A stretch of DNA of 64,000 bases from Paractinoplanes polyasparticus (GTDB lineage Bacteria > Actinomycetota > Actinomycetes > Mycobacteriales > Micromonosporaceae): NCBI RefSeq assembly GCF_019710575.1, contig NZ_JAHWFK010000063.1, forward strand, positions 1-64,000, given 5' to 3'. The notes under the pieces were generated by a model. The model made no database searches and was not told the origin of the DNA. It saw only the letters and a list, made by a program, of their open reading frames with translations. This document shows, in pieces, positions 8,601 to 16,941 of this stretch. How positions within the stretch are numbered: the stretch's first letter is position 1; every line of letters begins with the position of its first letter. The position numbers were made by a program, and so were the translations under genes.

Positions 8601-9719
8601 TCAGGCCGAGAGTTCGGACAGGTTCAGGGCCAGCTTGCGCTGCAGCCGGGTGGAGCGGCCGGCCACGGTGAGCACGGCGTTGCGGGCGGCGCGGGCCACG
8701 GGATTCCGGACGGTGGCGACGCGCGTCATCCGGTCGGTCATCCGCACCACTCCGGCTGCGACCGGGCGGCGCTCCCGCTCGTACGCGTCGAGGTCGGGCG
8801 CGGCCGCGGTCAGCACCCGGGCCAGGGCCACCGCGTCCTGGATGCCGGTGTTCATGCCCTGGCCGCCGGCCGGGCTGTGGACGTGGGCGGCGTCGCCGGC
8901 CAGGAAGACCGGGCCGCGGCGGTAGTTGTCGGCCAGCCGGTGGTGCACCCGGAAGCGGGAGCTCCAGGCCACGTCGGCCACCGAGGCGCCGGGGCCGCGC
9001 TCGTCGAGCAGGCCCTGCACGTCGGCCGCGGTGGGGCGTTCGGGGGCTTCGTCCAGGGTGGCCACGATGCGGTAGCGGCCGCCGGGCAGGGGCGCGACCA
9101 CGACGAGGCCGCGCGGGGAGAAGAACAGGTTCACCTCGTCGCGCGGGTAGGGCCAGGTCATCGAGACGTCGGCCAGCACGAACGACTCGGCGTAGCGGGC
9201 GCCGGAGAAGCCGATGCCCGCCTGCTCGCGGACGACGCTGTTCAGGCCGTCGCAGCCCACGATGAACCGCGCCCGGACGTGCTCGATCGAACCGCCGGGA
9301 CCGGCCACGGTCACCTTGTCCTCGTCGACGCCGGTCACCCGGTGCTGCCACCGCACGGTGCCGCCGCTGGACGTCAGCTGCTCGCCGAGGATCCGTTCGG
9401 TCTCGTTCTGCGGCAGCATCAGGGTGTACGGGAACTTCGTGGGCAGACCGGCGAACGGCACCTGGAACAGCGCCCGGTCACGGTCGCGGACGGTGAAGCG
9501 CGGCACCACGATCCCTCGGCGGCAGAGCTCGTCGCTCACGCCCAGCTCGTCGAGGACCTCCAGCGTACGGGCGTGGATCACCGCCGCCCGCGAGGTGTTC
9601 GCCCCGCGCTCGGCCGCGTCCACCAGCACGTGGTCGACACCGCGCGCGGCCAGCGCACAGGCCAGGGTGAGTCCGGTCGGGCCGGCGCCGGCGATGAGGA
9701 CTTCGGTGCTGACGGTCAT
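8601..9719 (-). CDS. FAD-dependent aromatic monooxygenase (PHBH family)
   Basis: Cytoplasmic group A flavin monooxygenase of 372 residues. The FAD-binding GAGPTGLTLACALAARG is at residues 11-27; the NAD(P)H/FAD contact motif CDGLNSVVR and the ribityl-binding LAGDAAHVHSPAGGQGMNTG are both present. Members hydroxylate phenolic or polyketide aromatic substrates. The start ATG has GGAG in the preceding 10 bases, directly after the stop of the small upstream gene, so the two are probably one transcript. There is no biosynthetic cluster next to it to indicate a substrate. Confidence 0.88.
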   Translation of the reverse strand: MTVSTEVLIAGAGPTGLTLACALAARGVDHVLVDAAERGANTSRAAVIHARTLEVLDELGVSDELCRRGIVVPRFTVRDRDRALFQVPFAGLPTKFPYTLMLPQNETERILGEQLTSSGGTVRWQHRVTGVDEDKVTVAGPGGSIEHVRARFIVGCDGLNSVVREQAGIGFSGARYAESFVLADVSMTWPYPRDEVNLFFSPRGLVVVAPLPGGRYRIVATLDEAPERPTAADVQGLLDERGPGASVADVAWSSRFRVHHRLADNYRRGPVFLAGDAAHVHSPAGGQGMNTGIQDAVALARVLTAAAPDLDAYERERRPVAAGVVRMTDRMTRVATVRNPVARAARNAVLTVAGRSTRLQRKLALNLSELSA

Positions 9720-9728
9720 GGTGACTCC

Positions 9729-9971
9729 TCAAGGGGTGTCGACCCGCTCGACGCGGGTCGCGGTGGTGGCCGTGGCGACGTAGTGGGGCAGCTGGCGCAG
9801 CGCGGCCGGCTCGTCGGTGGCAGTGGTGCGCCACCAGACCTCGTGGCCGCCGCTGCGGCAGGTGGCCAGGGCCGGGGTGTGCCGGAGCGGGCTCGGGAAA
9901 CCGCGGAAGGCGGCGAACACGACCCCGCAGTCGCCGGCCGTGTGTCGGTTGTGGAGAAGGAAGTGCGGCAC
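9729..9971 (-). CDS. Small conserved hypothetical protein
   Basis: About 80 residues, ending 9 bases before the monooxygenase start codon. The core AAFRGFPSPLRHTPALATC, then GHEVWWRTTATDEPAALRQLPHYVA, has real protein character and lies in the same direction as the monooxygenase. The start is uncertain: GTG at 9971 is preferred, with further GTG codons just upstream (9977) and downstream. The histidine/cysteine pattern does not let me name a function. The gap to the divergent LuxR gene is under 60 bases, so both promoters would be compact. Confidence 0.55.
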   Translation of the reverse strand: MPHFLLHNRHTAGDCGVVFAAFRGFPSPLRHTPALATCRSGGHEVWWRTTATDEPAALRQLPHYVATATTATRVERVDTP

Positions 9972-10009
9972 AACCACGAGCCTGCTGCCCCTCGCGCGGA
10001 CGGACATCG

Positions 10010-10023
10010 GGGTGCGACCCTGA
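10010..10023. repeat. 14-bp repeat with GGGT/ACCC palindrome, copy 1
   Basis: GGGTGCGACCCTGA lies immediately before the LuxR start codon (ATG at 10029). It contains the hyphenated palindrome GGGT-GCG-ACCC. An exact second copy follows the LuxR stop codon at 12726-12739. A role as regulator binding site is possible; the sequence alone does not prove it. Confidence 0.5.
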
Positions 10024-10028
10024 GGCTC

Positions 10029-12725
10029 ATGGAACCCCTGGTGGGGCGCGACGCCGAAGTGGAAGCGGTCGGCGCCCTGCTCGAATCGCTGAAGGACGGC
10101 GACGCGCGGGTGGCCGTGTTCGCCGGCGAGCCGGGCATCGGCAAGAGCCGCATGCTGGCCGAGCTGGGCGCGCGGGCCGACGCGCGGGGCCTGCTCGTGC
10201 TGGCCGGCAGCGCCTCCGAGTTCGAGCGCGACCTTCCGTACTGGCTGTTCGTCGACGCGCTCGACGAGTACCTGCGGGCGGCCCCGCCGGACGGCCTCGA
10301 CGATGATTTGGCCGAGCTCCTGCCGTCCTGGCCGGCCAAGGCGCAGGGGCGCGGAGACCCTCGCTACCGGGCTCACCGCGCGATGCGCCAGCTGCTCGAA
10401 GTGCTGGCCGGGGCCAGGCCCGTGGTGCTGCTGCTCGACGACGTGCACTGGGCCGATTCGGCGTCGGTCGAGCTGGTCTGCGCGCTGCTGCGCCGCCCGC
10501 CGATCGCGCCCGTGCTGCTCGGGCTGGCGCTGCGGCCCCGGCAGACCGCGAGCCGGCTGACCGCGGGCCTCGACCGCGCCGGGAGCCTGGTGACCCGCTT
10601 CGACCTCGGGCCGCTCAGCCTGGGCGACGCGCGCGAACTGCTGGGCCCGGAGGGCGACACCCTCTACGCCGAGAGCGGCGGCAACCCGTTCTACCTGGGA
10701 CAGCTGGCCCGGGCCGGTCGCCGATCACGGCCCGTCGCGGCAACCGAGGCGGACGGCGTGCCGGCCGCGGTCACGATCGCCATGTCGGACGAGCTCGCCC
10801 TGCTCGATCCGGGCGTCCGCCGGGTGCTGGAAGGCGCGGCCGTGGCCGGCGACCCGTTCCTGCTCGAGCTCGTCGCGACGGCCGCCGGCCAGTCCGAGAC
10901 CGCGGTCGCCGACGCCCTCGACGTGCTGCTCGACCGCGATCTCGTCCGGCCCACCGACGCGCCCCGCCGGTTCCGGTTCCGGCATCCGCTGCTACGCCGG
11001 GCGGTCTACGAGGCCGCGCCCCGGGCCTGGCGGGTCGGCGCGCACGAACGGCTCGCCCGCGCGCTGGCCGAGCGCGGGGTGCCGCCGGCGGGACGGGCTC
11101 ACCACATCGTGCAGGCCGCGCGTCCGGGCGATCCGGAGGCAGTCGGTCTGCTGCGGACGGCCGGCGACGACGTCGTTCGGCGCGCTCCCGGCGAGGCCGC
11201 CCGCTGGTACCGGCACGCGACCGAGCTGCAGCCCGAGGCGCCCGAGCTGTGGGCCGCGCTCGGCGGCGCGCTGGGCGCTGCCGGTCGTCTCGGGGAGGCG
11301 AAAGACTCTCTGGTACGCGCCATCGAGCTGACGCCACCGGCGGAGCTCACCCGCCGGGTCACCTTGATCGCATCCTGCGCCGCCCTGGAACACACGCTCG
11401 GCCACCACGACTCCGCCCACCGCCGCCTCACGACCGCGCTGGACCGGGTCGGCGAGGCCCACCCGGCCGAGGCGGCCACGCTCATGACCGCGATCGCCCA
11501 GGACAACCTGTTCCGCCTCGAGTTCACCCAGGCCGTCGACTGGTCCCGGCAGGCCCGCGACATGGCCGTCCACCTGGGCGAACCGAACGGCGTGGCCGCC
11601 GCGGCCATGCGCCTCGCGTTCAGCGCCGCCTTCGCCGGGGACACCGCCACCGCCGCGGCCGCCTGCGCCGAGGCGGCCGCCCTGCTCGACGCGCGCGCCG
11701 ACGACGAGCTGGTTCTCTCGCCCGAGCCGATCGTGGCCCAGCTGGCGGCGGCCGAGTTCCTGACCGGACGGCACGCGGAGGCCGGCCGCCACGCCGAGCG
11801 GGCCCTGGCGGTCGCCCGGCACCACGTGCCCGTGATGTTCTGGACCGGCCTGGCGCGGGCCGCGCTGGGCCGCCTGCCGGAGGCAGCCGCGCTGCTCGAC
11901 GAGGCCGTCGAGGTCGCCCGCGCCGCCGGCAACCCGTCCATGCTGGGCTGGACCCTGCTGGCCCGCTCCTCCGTCGCCGCCACCTGCGGAGAGGCGGCCC
12001 TGGCGCGGACGCTGGCCGAAGAGTCCGTCGAGGCGCACGGCCCGGCCGTCGACACGTTCCCGGGCGTGTGGTCCCGGCTGCAGCTCGCCCTCGCGCTGGT
12101 CGAGGCGGGCGAGGCGGCCACCGCCGTCGTCCCCGACCTGGCACTGATCCCGGCCCCGCTGCGCCCGGCTGCCCTGGAGGCAGCCGTCCGCAGCGACCTG
12201 GCCGCCGGCCGGAACCCGCGAGCCGAGGCGAAGGGCGCAGCGCTGGCCGGCGCCCTGGTCGCCCGGCACGAGGGCCGCCCGCGGGAGGCCGCGGAGCTGG
12301 CACTGGCCGCCGCGCGGCACGGCACGGTGGTGGAGGTCGCCCACGCCCGCTTCCTGGCCGCGCGGGCCCTGTCCGAGGCGGGCGACACCGAGGAGGCCGT
12401 CCGGCAGCTCCGGCTCGTCTGCGAGACGTACGAGCGGTGCGGGGCGCCGCGCCGGCGGGCCGAGGCCGAGCGCCTGCTGCGCCGCCTGGGCCACCGCCGC
12501 GTCCATCATCGCAGCGCGCCCCGCTCCGGCCTGGCCACCCTGACCGGGCGCGAGCTCGAGATCGCCCGGCTGATCACCGACCGCCGCACCAACGCCGAGA
12601 TCGCCGGCGAGCTCTACCTGAGCCGCAAGACAGTCGAGACCCACGTCCGCAACCTGTTCCACAAGCTGTCGGTCAGCTCGCGCGTCGAGGTCGCCCGCGC
12701 GGTCGAACAGCACGACCGCGAATGA
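10029..12725 (+). CDS. Large ATP-binding LuxR-family (LAL) regulator
   Basis: An 898-residue transcriptional regulator of the MalT/LAL class. An AAA-type ATPase module opens the protein: Walker A GEPGIGKSR at 33-41 and Walker B VVLLLDDVHWAD near 133-144. The middle 500 residues are TPR-like helical repeats rich in alanine. The C-terminus carries a LuxR helix-turn-helix (LTGRELEIARLITDRRTNAEIAGELYLS, split here as seen at about residues 838-865; recognition helix TVETHVRNLFHKL). The start ATG at 10029 fits the conserved MEPLVGRD beginning. Such proteins usually activate pathway genes on ligand binding; the target is not obvious from context. Confidence 0.9.
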   Translation: MEPLVGRDAEVEAVGALLESLKDGDARVAVFAGEPGIGKSRMLAELGARADARGLLVLAGSASEFERDLPYWLFVDALDEYLRAAPPDGLDDDLAELLPSWPAKAQGRGDPRYRAHRAMRQLLEVLAGARPVVLLLDDVHWADSASVELVCALLRRPPIAPVLLGLALRPRQTASRLTAGLDRAGSLVTRFDLGPLSLGDARELLGPEGDTLYAESGGNPFYLGQLARAGRRSRPVAATEADGVPAAVTIAMSDELALLDPGVRRVLEGAAVAGDPFLLELVATAAGQSETAVADALDVLLDRDLVRPTDAPRRFRFRHPLLRRAVYEAAPRAWRVGAHERLARALAERGVPPAGRAHHIVQAARPGDPEAVGLLRTAGDDVVRRAPGEAARWYRHATELQPEAPELWAALGGALGAAGRLGEAKDSLVRAIELTPPAELTRRVTLIASCAALEHTLGHHDSAHRRLTTALDRVGEAHPAEAATLMTAIAQDNLFRLEFTQAVDWSRQARDMAVHLGEPNGVAAAAMRLAFSAAFAGDTATAAAACAEAAALLDARADDELVLSPEPIVAQLAAAEFLTGRHAEAGRHAERALAVARHHVPVMFWTGLARAALGRLPEAAALLDEAVEVARAAGNPSMLGWTLLARSSVAATCGEAALARTLAEESVEAHGPAVDTFPGVWSRLQLALALVEAGEAATAVVPDLALIPAPLRPAALEAAVRSDLAAGRNPRAEAKGAALAGALVARHEGRPREAAELALAAARHGTVVEVAHARFLAARALSEAGDTEEAVRQLRLVCETYERCGAPRRRAEAERLLRRLGHRRVHHRSAPRSGLATLTGRELEIARLITDRRTNAEIAGELYLSRKTVETHVRNLFHKLSVSSRVEVARAVEQHDRE

Positions 12726-12739
12726 GGGTGCGACCCTGA
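12726..12739. repeat. 14-bp repeat with GGGT/ACCC palindrome, copy 2
   Basis: Second exact copy of GGGTGCGACCCTGA, starting the base after the LuxR stop codon and 18 bases before the end of the convergent stress-protein gene. Between converging genes it is not in a promoter position, which argues against a simple operator and leaves a duplication footprint as an alternative. Confidence 0.5.
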
Positions 12740-12757
12740 TGTGCGGGGCCGGGCCCG

Positions 12758-13192
12758 TCACGGCACGACGGTGACCGGCCAGCGCCCGCAGCGGACCAGC
12801 TTGTTGCCGATCGAGCCGGCCACCCGGTGCAGCAGGTTCGCCGAGCGGCCGACGATCACCGCGTCGGCCCGCACCTCCCGGGCGGCGTCGCACAGCTCGG
12901 TGTACGGCTCGCCCGCCCGCACCAGCAGCCGGGCGTCGACGTCGACTTCGCGCAGGTGTTCGGCGAAGGCGGTGCGGAGTTCCTGTTCCAGCGCGTCCTG
13001 CGTGTCGATGACGGTGGCCGCCGCGCCGCCGGTGTCGGCCAGCGGCAGCAGGGCCGACGGCGGGGTGCGCACATAGACGGCGACCAGGCGGCTGCCCTGC
13101 CTGCGGGCCAGGCCCAGCGCGTACGCGGCCGCCCGCAGCGACGAGGTGGAGCCGTCGACACCGACGAGGATCGTGCTGGGGCCGTCGCGCAT
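12758..13192 (-). CDS. Universal stress protein (UspA family)
   Basis: Single-domain UspA protein of 144 residues. The N-terminal strand and ATP loop read ILVGVDGSTSSLRAA, and the C-terminal nucleotide motif is VIVGRSANLLHRVAGSIGNKLV, close to the ATP-binding G-2x-G-9x-G pattern. Members bind ATP and help survival under stress or hypoxia. It is divergent from the TetR gene, sharing an 85-base intergenic region with inverted half-sites. Convergent with the LuxR gene. Confidence 0.9.
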   Translation of the reverse strand: MRDGPSTILVGVDGSTSSLRAAAYALGLARRQGSRLVAVYVRTPPSALLPLADTGGAAATVIDTQDALEQELRTAFAEHLREVDVDARLLVRAGEPYTELCDAAREVRADAVIVGRSANLLHRVAGSIGNKLVRCGRWPVTVVP

Positions 13193-13208
13193 GAGCCACC
13201 CTTAATTA

Positions 13209-13261
13209 CTGAACGCTCACTGTTCTGTTATCCAGAGTGTATCCTGACGGTAACCGTTCAG
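13209..13261. promoter_or_regulatory. Inverted half-sites in the usp-tetR intergenic region
   Basis: CTGAACG (13209-13215) and its reverse complement CGTTCAG (13255-13261) face each other across about 40 bases in the divergent promoter region. Longer comparison of the two half-sites keeps GT-A-CGTTCAG. The placement suits autoregulation by the TetR protein and control of the stress gene. Confidence 0.4.
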
Positions 13262-13277
13262 CAATATATGGGGACTC

Positions 13278-13853
13278 ATGACCACTGCTCCCGGCCGGCC
13301 CCGCGACCCCGAGGTCGACCGCCGGATCACCCGCGCCGCGATGGACCTGTTCGGCGAGGCGGGCTGGGCCGGCTTCGCCATGGAGGCCGTGGCCCGCCGG
13401 GCGGGCGTCGGCAAGGCCTCGCTCTACCTGCGCTGGAGCACCAAGGAGGCGCTGCTCACCGACGCGCTGACGGCCGGCCTGCCGCACGTCAGCGACGTCG
13501 ACACCGGCACCCTGCGCGGCGATCTGGTCGAGCTGGCCACCCAGATCCTGGACGTCTACGCCGGGCCGTCGAGCCGGGCCGCCATCCGGCTCATGGTCGA
13601 GGGCCGCGCGATCCCCGGCGTCGCCGAGAACTACGCGGCCACCCGGTCGGCGCAGATCCTGGCCGCCCGGGCGATCGTCCAGCGGGGCATGTCCCGGGGT
13701 GAGCTCTCCCCCACGGTGTCGGTCACGCTGCTGCTCGAGACGCTGCTCGGCGGGGCCATGATGCACGCGCTCACCGCCGCGCCGGACGGCAACGCGACCC
13801 ACGCCAACCGGCTCGTCGATTTCCTGCTGAACGCGGTCGGCCGCGGCGAATAA
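13278..13853 (+). CDS. TetR family transcriptional regulator
   Basis: A 191-residue repressor. The N-terminal helix-turn-helix spans about residues 15-60: AAMDLFGEAGWAGFAMEAVA then RRAGVGKASLYLRWSTKEAL. The C-terminal ligand domain resembles the TetR_C_33-like group (ATQILDVYAGPSS, LLLETLLGGAMMHAL). A GGGGA element precedes the ATG. The following SDR gene starts 28 bases downstream in the same direction and may be co-transcribed; the divergent stress gene may share the operator. Confidence 0.9.
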   Translation: MTTAPGRPRDPEVDRRITRAAMDLFGEAGWAGFAMEAVARRAGVGKASLYLRWSTKEALLTDALTAGLPHVSDVDTGTLRGDLVELATQILDVYAGPSSRAAIRLMVEGRAIPGVAENYAATRSAQILAARAIVQRGMSRGELSPTVSVTLLLETLLGGAMMHALTAAPDGNATHANRLVDFLLNAVGRGE

Positions 13854-13881
13854 CCCGGTCGTCGCGGGGCACCCGTACGAC

Positions 13882-14685
13882 ATGACACAGACGACGAATC
13901 CGTTCGCAGTAGTCACCGGCGCGTCCAGCGGGATCGGGTTCGAACTCGCCCGGCAGTTCGCCGAGCACGGCTACGACCTGCTCGTCACCGCCGAGGAGGA
14001 CGGCATCGAGGACGCGGCCACCGCACTGCGCCGCGACGGTCAGAACCAGGTCACCGCCGTACGGGCCGATCTGGCGCACTTCGAGGGCGTCGAAGCGCTC
14101 TACGCGGCGATCCTCGAGACCGGCCGCCCGGTCGACGCGATCGCGCTCAACGCGGGCCGCGGCATCGGCGGCGACTTCACCCATCAGACCACCCTGGCCG
14201 ACGAGCTGAACGTGATCGACGTGAACGTCACGTCGACCGTCCACCTGGCCAAGCGGGTGCTGCCCGACATGGTCGCCCGCGACGAGGGCAAGGTGCTGTT
14301 CACCTCGTCGATCGCCTCGACCATGCCCGGCACCTACCAGGCCGTCTACAACGCCTCCAAGAGCTTCGTGCAGTCCTTCGCCGAGGCCCTGCGGGCCGAG
14401 CTCAAGGACACGAATGTCAGCGTCACGTCCCTGATGCCCGGCCCCACCGACACCAACTTCTTCCACCGCGCCGAGATGGACGACACGAATGTCGGCGCCG
14501 GCAAGAAGGACGACCCCGCGGTGGTGGCCAAGCAGGGGTTCGAGGCCCTGATGAAGGACAAGGAGAAGGTCGTCGCCGGCTCGGCCAAGACCAAGATCCA
14601 GGGCGCCGCGTCCAAGGTCCTGCCGGACAAGGCCAAGGCCGAGATGCACCGCAAGATGGCCGAGCCCGGCTCCGCCGAGAAGTAG
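13882..14685 (+). CDS. Short-chain dehydrogenase/reductase
   Basis: NAD(P)-dependent oxidoreductase of 267 residues with the Rossmann motif TGASSGIG at 14-21, the structural LNAGRG, and active-site Ser/Tyr/Lys in FTSSIAS and YNASK. The extension after residue 210 is unusually rich in Lys and Asp/Glu (KKDDPAVVAKQGF, KDKEKVVAG, DKAKAEMHRKMAEPGSAEK), making a charged tail. It lies downstream of TetR and ends just before a strong terminator. The substrate is unknown. Confidence 0.88.
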   Translation: MTQTTNPFAVVTGASSGIGFELARQFAEHGYDLLVTAEEDGIEDAATALRRDGQNQVTAVRADLAHFEGVEALYAAILETGRPVDAIALNAGRGIGGDFTHQTTLADELNVIDVNVTSTVHLAKRVLPDMVARDEGKVLFTSSIASTMPGTYQAVYNASKSFVQSFAEALRAELKDTNVSVTSLMPGPTDTNFFHRAEMDDTNVGAGKKDDPAVVAKQGFEALMKDKEKVVAGSAKTKIQGAASKVLPDKAKAEMHRKMAEPGSAEK

Positions 14686-14693
14686 TCGCCGAC

Positions 14694-14725
14694 GGGAAAG
14701 GGGCCGCCGGAGCGGCCCCTTTCCC
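14694..14725. terminator. Bidirectional terminator between SDR and alcohol dehydrogenase
   Basis: A perfect 14-base-pair stem (GGGAAAGGGGCCGC with GCGGCCCCTTTCCC) closes a four-base loop CGGA. It lies between two converging genes, 8 bases after one stop and 10 bases before the other, so it can serve both strands. Confidence 0.85.
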
Positions 14726-14735
14726 GGTACGTGCG

Positions 14736-15920
14736 TCAGGGCTTGAGGACCACCTTGATGCAGCCGTCCTCCTTCTTCTTGAAGATCTCGTACCCGTGCG
14801 GGGCCTCTTCGAGCGGCAGCCGGTGGGTGGTCAGGTCGTCCACCCCGAGCGGGTCGTCGTCGCCGGTGAGCAGGGGCAGGATGTCGTCCACCCAGTGCTT
14901 GACGTGGGCCTGGCCCATGCGCATCGTGATGCCCTTGTCGAACAGGTCCATCATCGGGAACGGGTCGGCCTGGCCGCCGTAGACGCCGATGATCGAGATC
15001 GTGCCGGCCCGTCGCACCGCGTCGAACGCCGTGCGCAGCGCCCCCATCCGGTCGATGCCGAACGTCTCGGTGGCCTTGCGGGCCAGCCCGTCGGGCAGCA
15101 TCCCGGCCGCCTTCATGGCCGCCGCCTGGAACGGGGTGCCGTGCGCCTCCATGCCGACCGCCTCGATCACCGAGTCGGCGCCGCGCCCGTGCGTCATGTC
15201 GCGGACGGCCGCGCCGATGTCGTCGACCTTCTCGTCGTTGAGCACCTCGATGCCGTGCCGCTCGGCCATCGCGATCCGCTCGGGCACCCGGTCGACGGCG
15301 ATCACGCGCTCGGCCCCGAGGTGGCGGGCGATCCGGGCCGACATCTGGCCGATCGGGCCGAGACCGGTGACGAGCACCGTGCTGCCCTTCTCGATGTCCG
15401 CCCACTGCGCGGCCTGCCACGACGTGGTGAGCACGTCGGAGAGGAACAGGTAGCGCTCGTCGGGGTGGTGGTCGGGCACCTTGATCGGGCCGAAATGCGC
15501 CTGCGGCACGCGCAGATATTCTGCCTGGCCGCCCGGCACCTGGCCGTAGAGCTTGGTGTAGCCGAACAGCGAGGCGCCCTTGTTCTGCGACTTGACCTGG
15601 GTGGTCTCGCACTGCGCGAAGTAGCCCTTGCGGCAGTAGAAGCAGTGCCCGCACGAGATGTTGAACGGGATCACCACGCGGTCGCCCGGCTTGATGTGGG
15701 TGACCTCGGCGCCGACCGCCTCGACGATGCCCATCGGCTCGTGACCGAGGATGTCGCCGGCGTCGAGGTACATGCCCAGAACGTCGTACAGGTGAAGGTC
15801 CGACCCGCAGATCGCGGTGGAGGTCATTCGCACGATCGCGTCGGTCGGTTCCTGGATCACCGGGTCGGGAACGGTGTCGACGCTGACCTTGCCGGTTCCT
15901 TGCCATGTCAATGCACGCAT
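14736..15920 (-). CDS. Zinc-dependent alcohol dehydrogenase
   Basis: Medium-chain dehydrogenase, 394 residues from the ATG at 15920 (MRALTWQGTG, the usual beginning; the longer frame adds 18 implausible residues overlapping the divergent gene). Catalytic zinc ligands are C38 in ICGSDLH and H60-E61 in LGHEPMG; the structural zinc cluster is CGHCFYCRKGYFAQC. The cofactor motif is TGLGPIGQMSARIARHLGAE. It belongs to the group near glutathione-independent formaldehyde/threonine dehydrogenases with a long loop after residue 270. The physiological alcohol is unknown. It is divergent from an SDR with about 44 bases between start codons. Confidence 0.9.
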   Translation of the reverse strand: MRALTWQGTGKVSVDTVPDPVIQEPTDAIVRMTSTAICGSDLHLYDVLGMYLDAGDILGHEPMGIVEAVGAEVTHIKPGDRVVIPFNISCGHCFYCRKGYFAQCETTQVKSQNKGASLFGYTKLYGQVPGGQAEYLRVPQAHFGPIKVPDHHPDERYLFLSDVLTTSWQAAQWADIEKGSTVLVTGLGPIGQMSARIARHLGAERVIAVDRVPERIAMAERHGIEVLNDEKVDDIGAAVRDMTHGRGADSVIEAVGMEAHGTPFQAAAMKAAGMLPDGLARKATETFGIDRMGALRTAFDAVRRAGTISIIGVYGGQADPFPMMDLFDKGITMRMGQAHVKHWVDDILPLLTGDDDPLGVDDLTTHRLPLEEAPHGYEIFKKKEDGCIKVVLKP

Positions 15921-15964
15921 ATGACGCCGGATACCCGGCGAACGGGCGGGTATGCAGAGCAACC

Positions 15965-16903
15965 ATGAGTTCACGTGTAGTGGTCCTGACCGGCGCCTCC
16001 AGCGGCATCGGCCGTGCGGCGGCGCTCGCCTTCGCGGCCCGGGGCGACCGGCTGGTGCTGGCCGCGCGCGGCGCCGACGACCTGGCGAAAGTGGCCGCTG
16101 CCTGCGGGAACGACCCGCTGGTGGTCCCCACCGACATCACCCGCCGCGGGGATCTCGACGGGCTGCTGAGCCGGGCCGTGGAGCGGTACGGGCACGTCGA
16201 CGTCTGGGTCGATTCGGCCGCCGTCATGGCGTACGGAAAGTTCGAGGACGTGCCGCCCGAGGTGTTCGACCACATGATCGCCACCGACCTGCTCGGCTCG
16301 GCGAACGTCGCCCGCACCGCGTTGCGGCAGTTCCGGGCGCAGGGCCACGGCACGCTGATCGGCGTCAGCTCGCTGCTGTCCCATGTCACCGTCCCGTACA
16401 TCTCGGCCTACGTGACCGCGAAGTGGGGACAACGCGGCCTGTTCCGCTCACTTCAGCAGGAGACCCGGGACGCGCCCGGCATCCACGTCTGCCTGATGGC
16501 CCCGGGCAGTGTCGACACCCCGATCTACACGAGCGCGGCTAACTACGCCGGCTTCGTCGGCCGTCCCCCGCCGCCGGTCGACTCGGCCGAGCGCATCGCG
16601 GCCCGCGTCGTGCGGCTGGCCGGCAAGCCACGGCCCTCGGTCTCGGTCGGCGCGACCAACCGCCTGATCGAGCTCGGCTTCACGCTGCTGCCCCCCGTCT
16701 ACGACGTGCTGGTCACCCCCCTGATGCGGCGCGGCGGCCTGTCCCGGCAGGCGATCGACGGAACGGACGGCAACGTCTTCGGCCCGCGGCCACGCGTGGA
16801 GGGCGGTCCGGGCCGCTGGACCCGCGCCCAGGTGGGCGCGGTGGTCGCGGGGGCGGCGCTGGTGGCCGGCGCCTCGGTGAGACGTTTGCTACCTCGCAGC
16901 TAG
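15965..16903 (+). CDS. SDR family oxidoreductase with C-terminal hydrophobic tail
   Basis: A 312-residue short-chain dehydrogenase. TGASSGIGRAAALAF binds the nucleotide, and ISAYVTAKWG supplies the Tyr/Lys pair. The usual NNAG motif after strand 4 is replaced by DSAAV, a departure from the consensus. The last 20 residues are a hydrophobic segment (VGAVVAGAALVAGASV) followed by RRLLPRS, suggesting membrane attachment. The ATG at 15965 is chosen because it begins directly before the Rossmann fold. It ends 38 bases before the acyl-CoA dehydrogenase-like gene and could lead that operon. Confidence 0.85.
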   Translation: MSSRVVVLTGASSGIGRAAALAFAARGDRLVLAARGADDLAKVAAACGNDPLVVPTDITRRGDLDGLLSRAVERYGHVDVWVDSAAVMAYGKFEDVPPEVFDHMIATDLLGSANVARTALRQFRAQGHGTLIGVSSLLSHVTVPYISAYVTAKWGQRGLFRSLQQETRDAPGIHVCLMAPGSVDTPIYTSAANYAGFVGRPPPPVDSAERIAARVVRLAGKPRPSVSVGATNRLIELGFTLLPPVYDVLVTPLMRRGGLSRQAIDGTDGNVFGPRPRVEGGPGRWTRAQVGAVVAGAALVAGASVRRLLPRS

Positions 16904-16941
16904 ATCGGCTTAGAGGCCGGGATGCCGGGTATCACTGAGCC

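Noticed and set aside
10992..13199. 735-codon open frame on the minus strand
   Set aside because: Shadow of the LuxR gene and an out-of-frame reading of the stress-protein gene; no family motifs.
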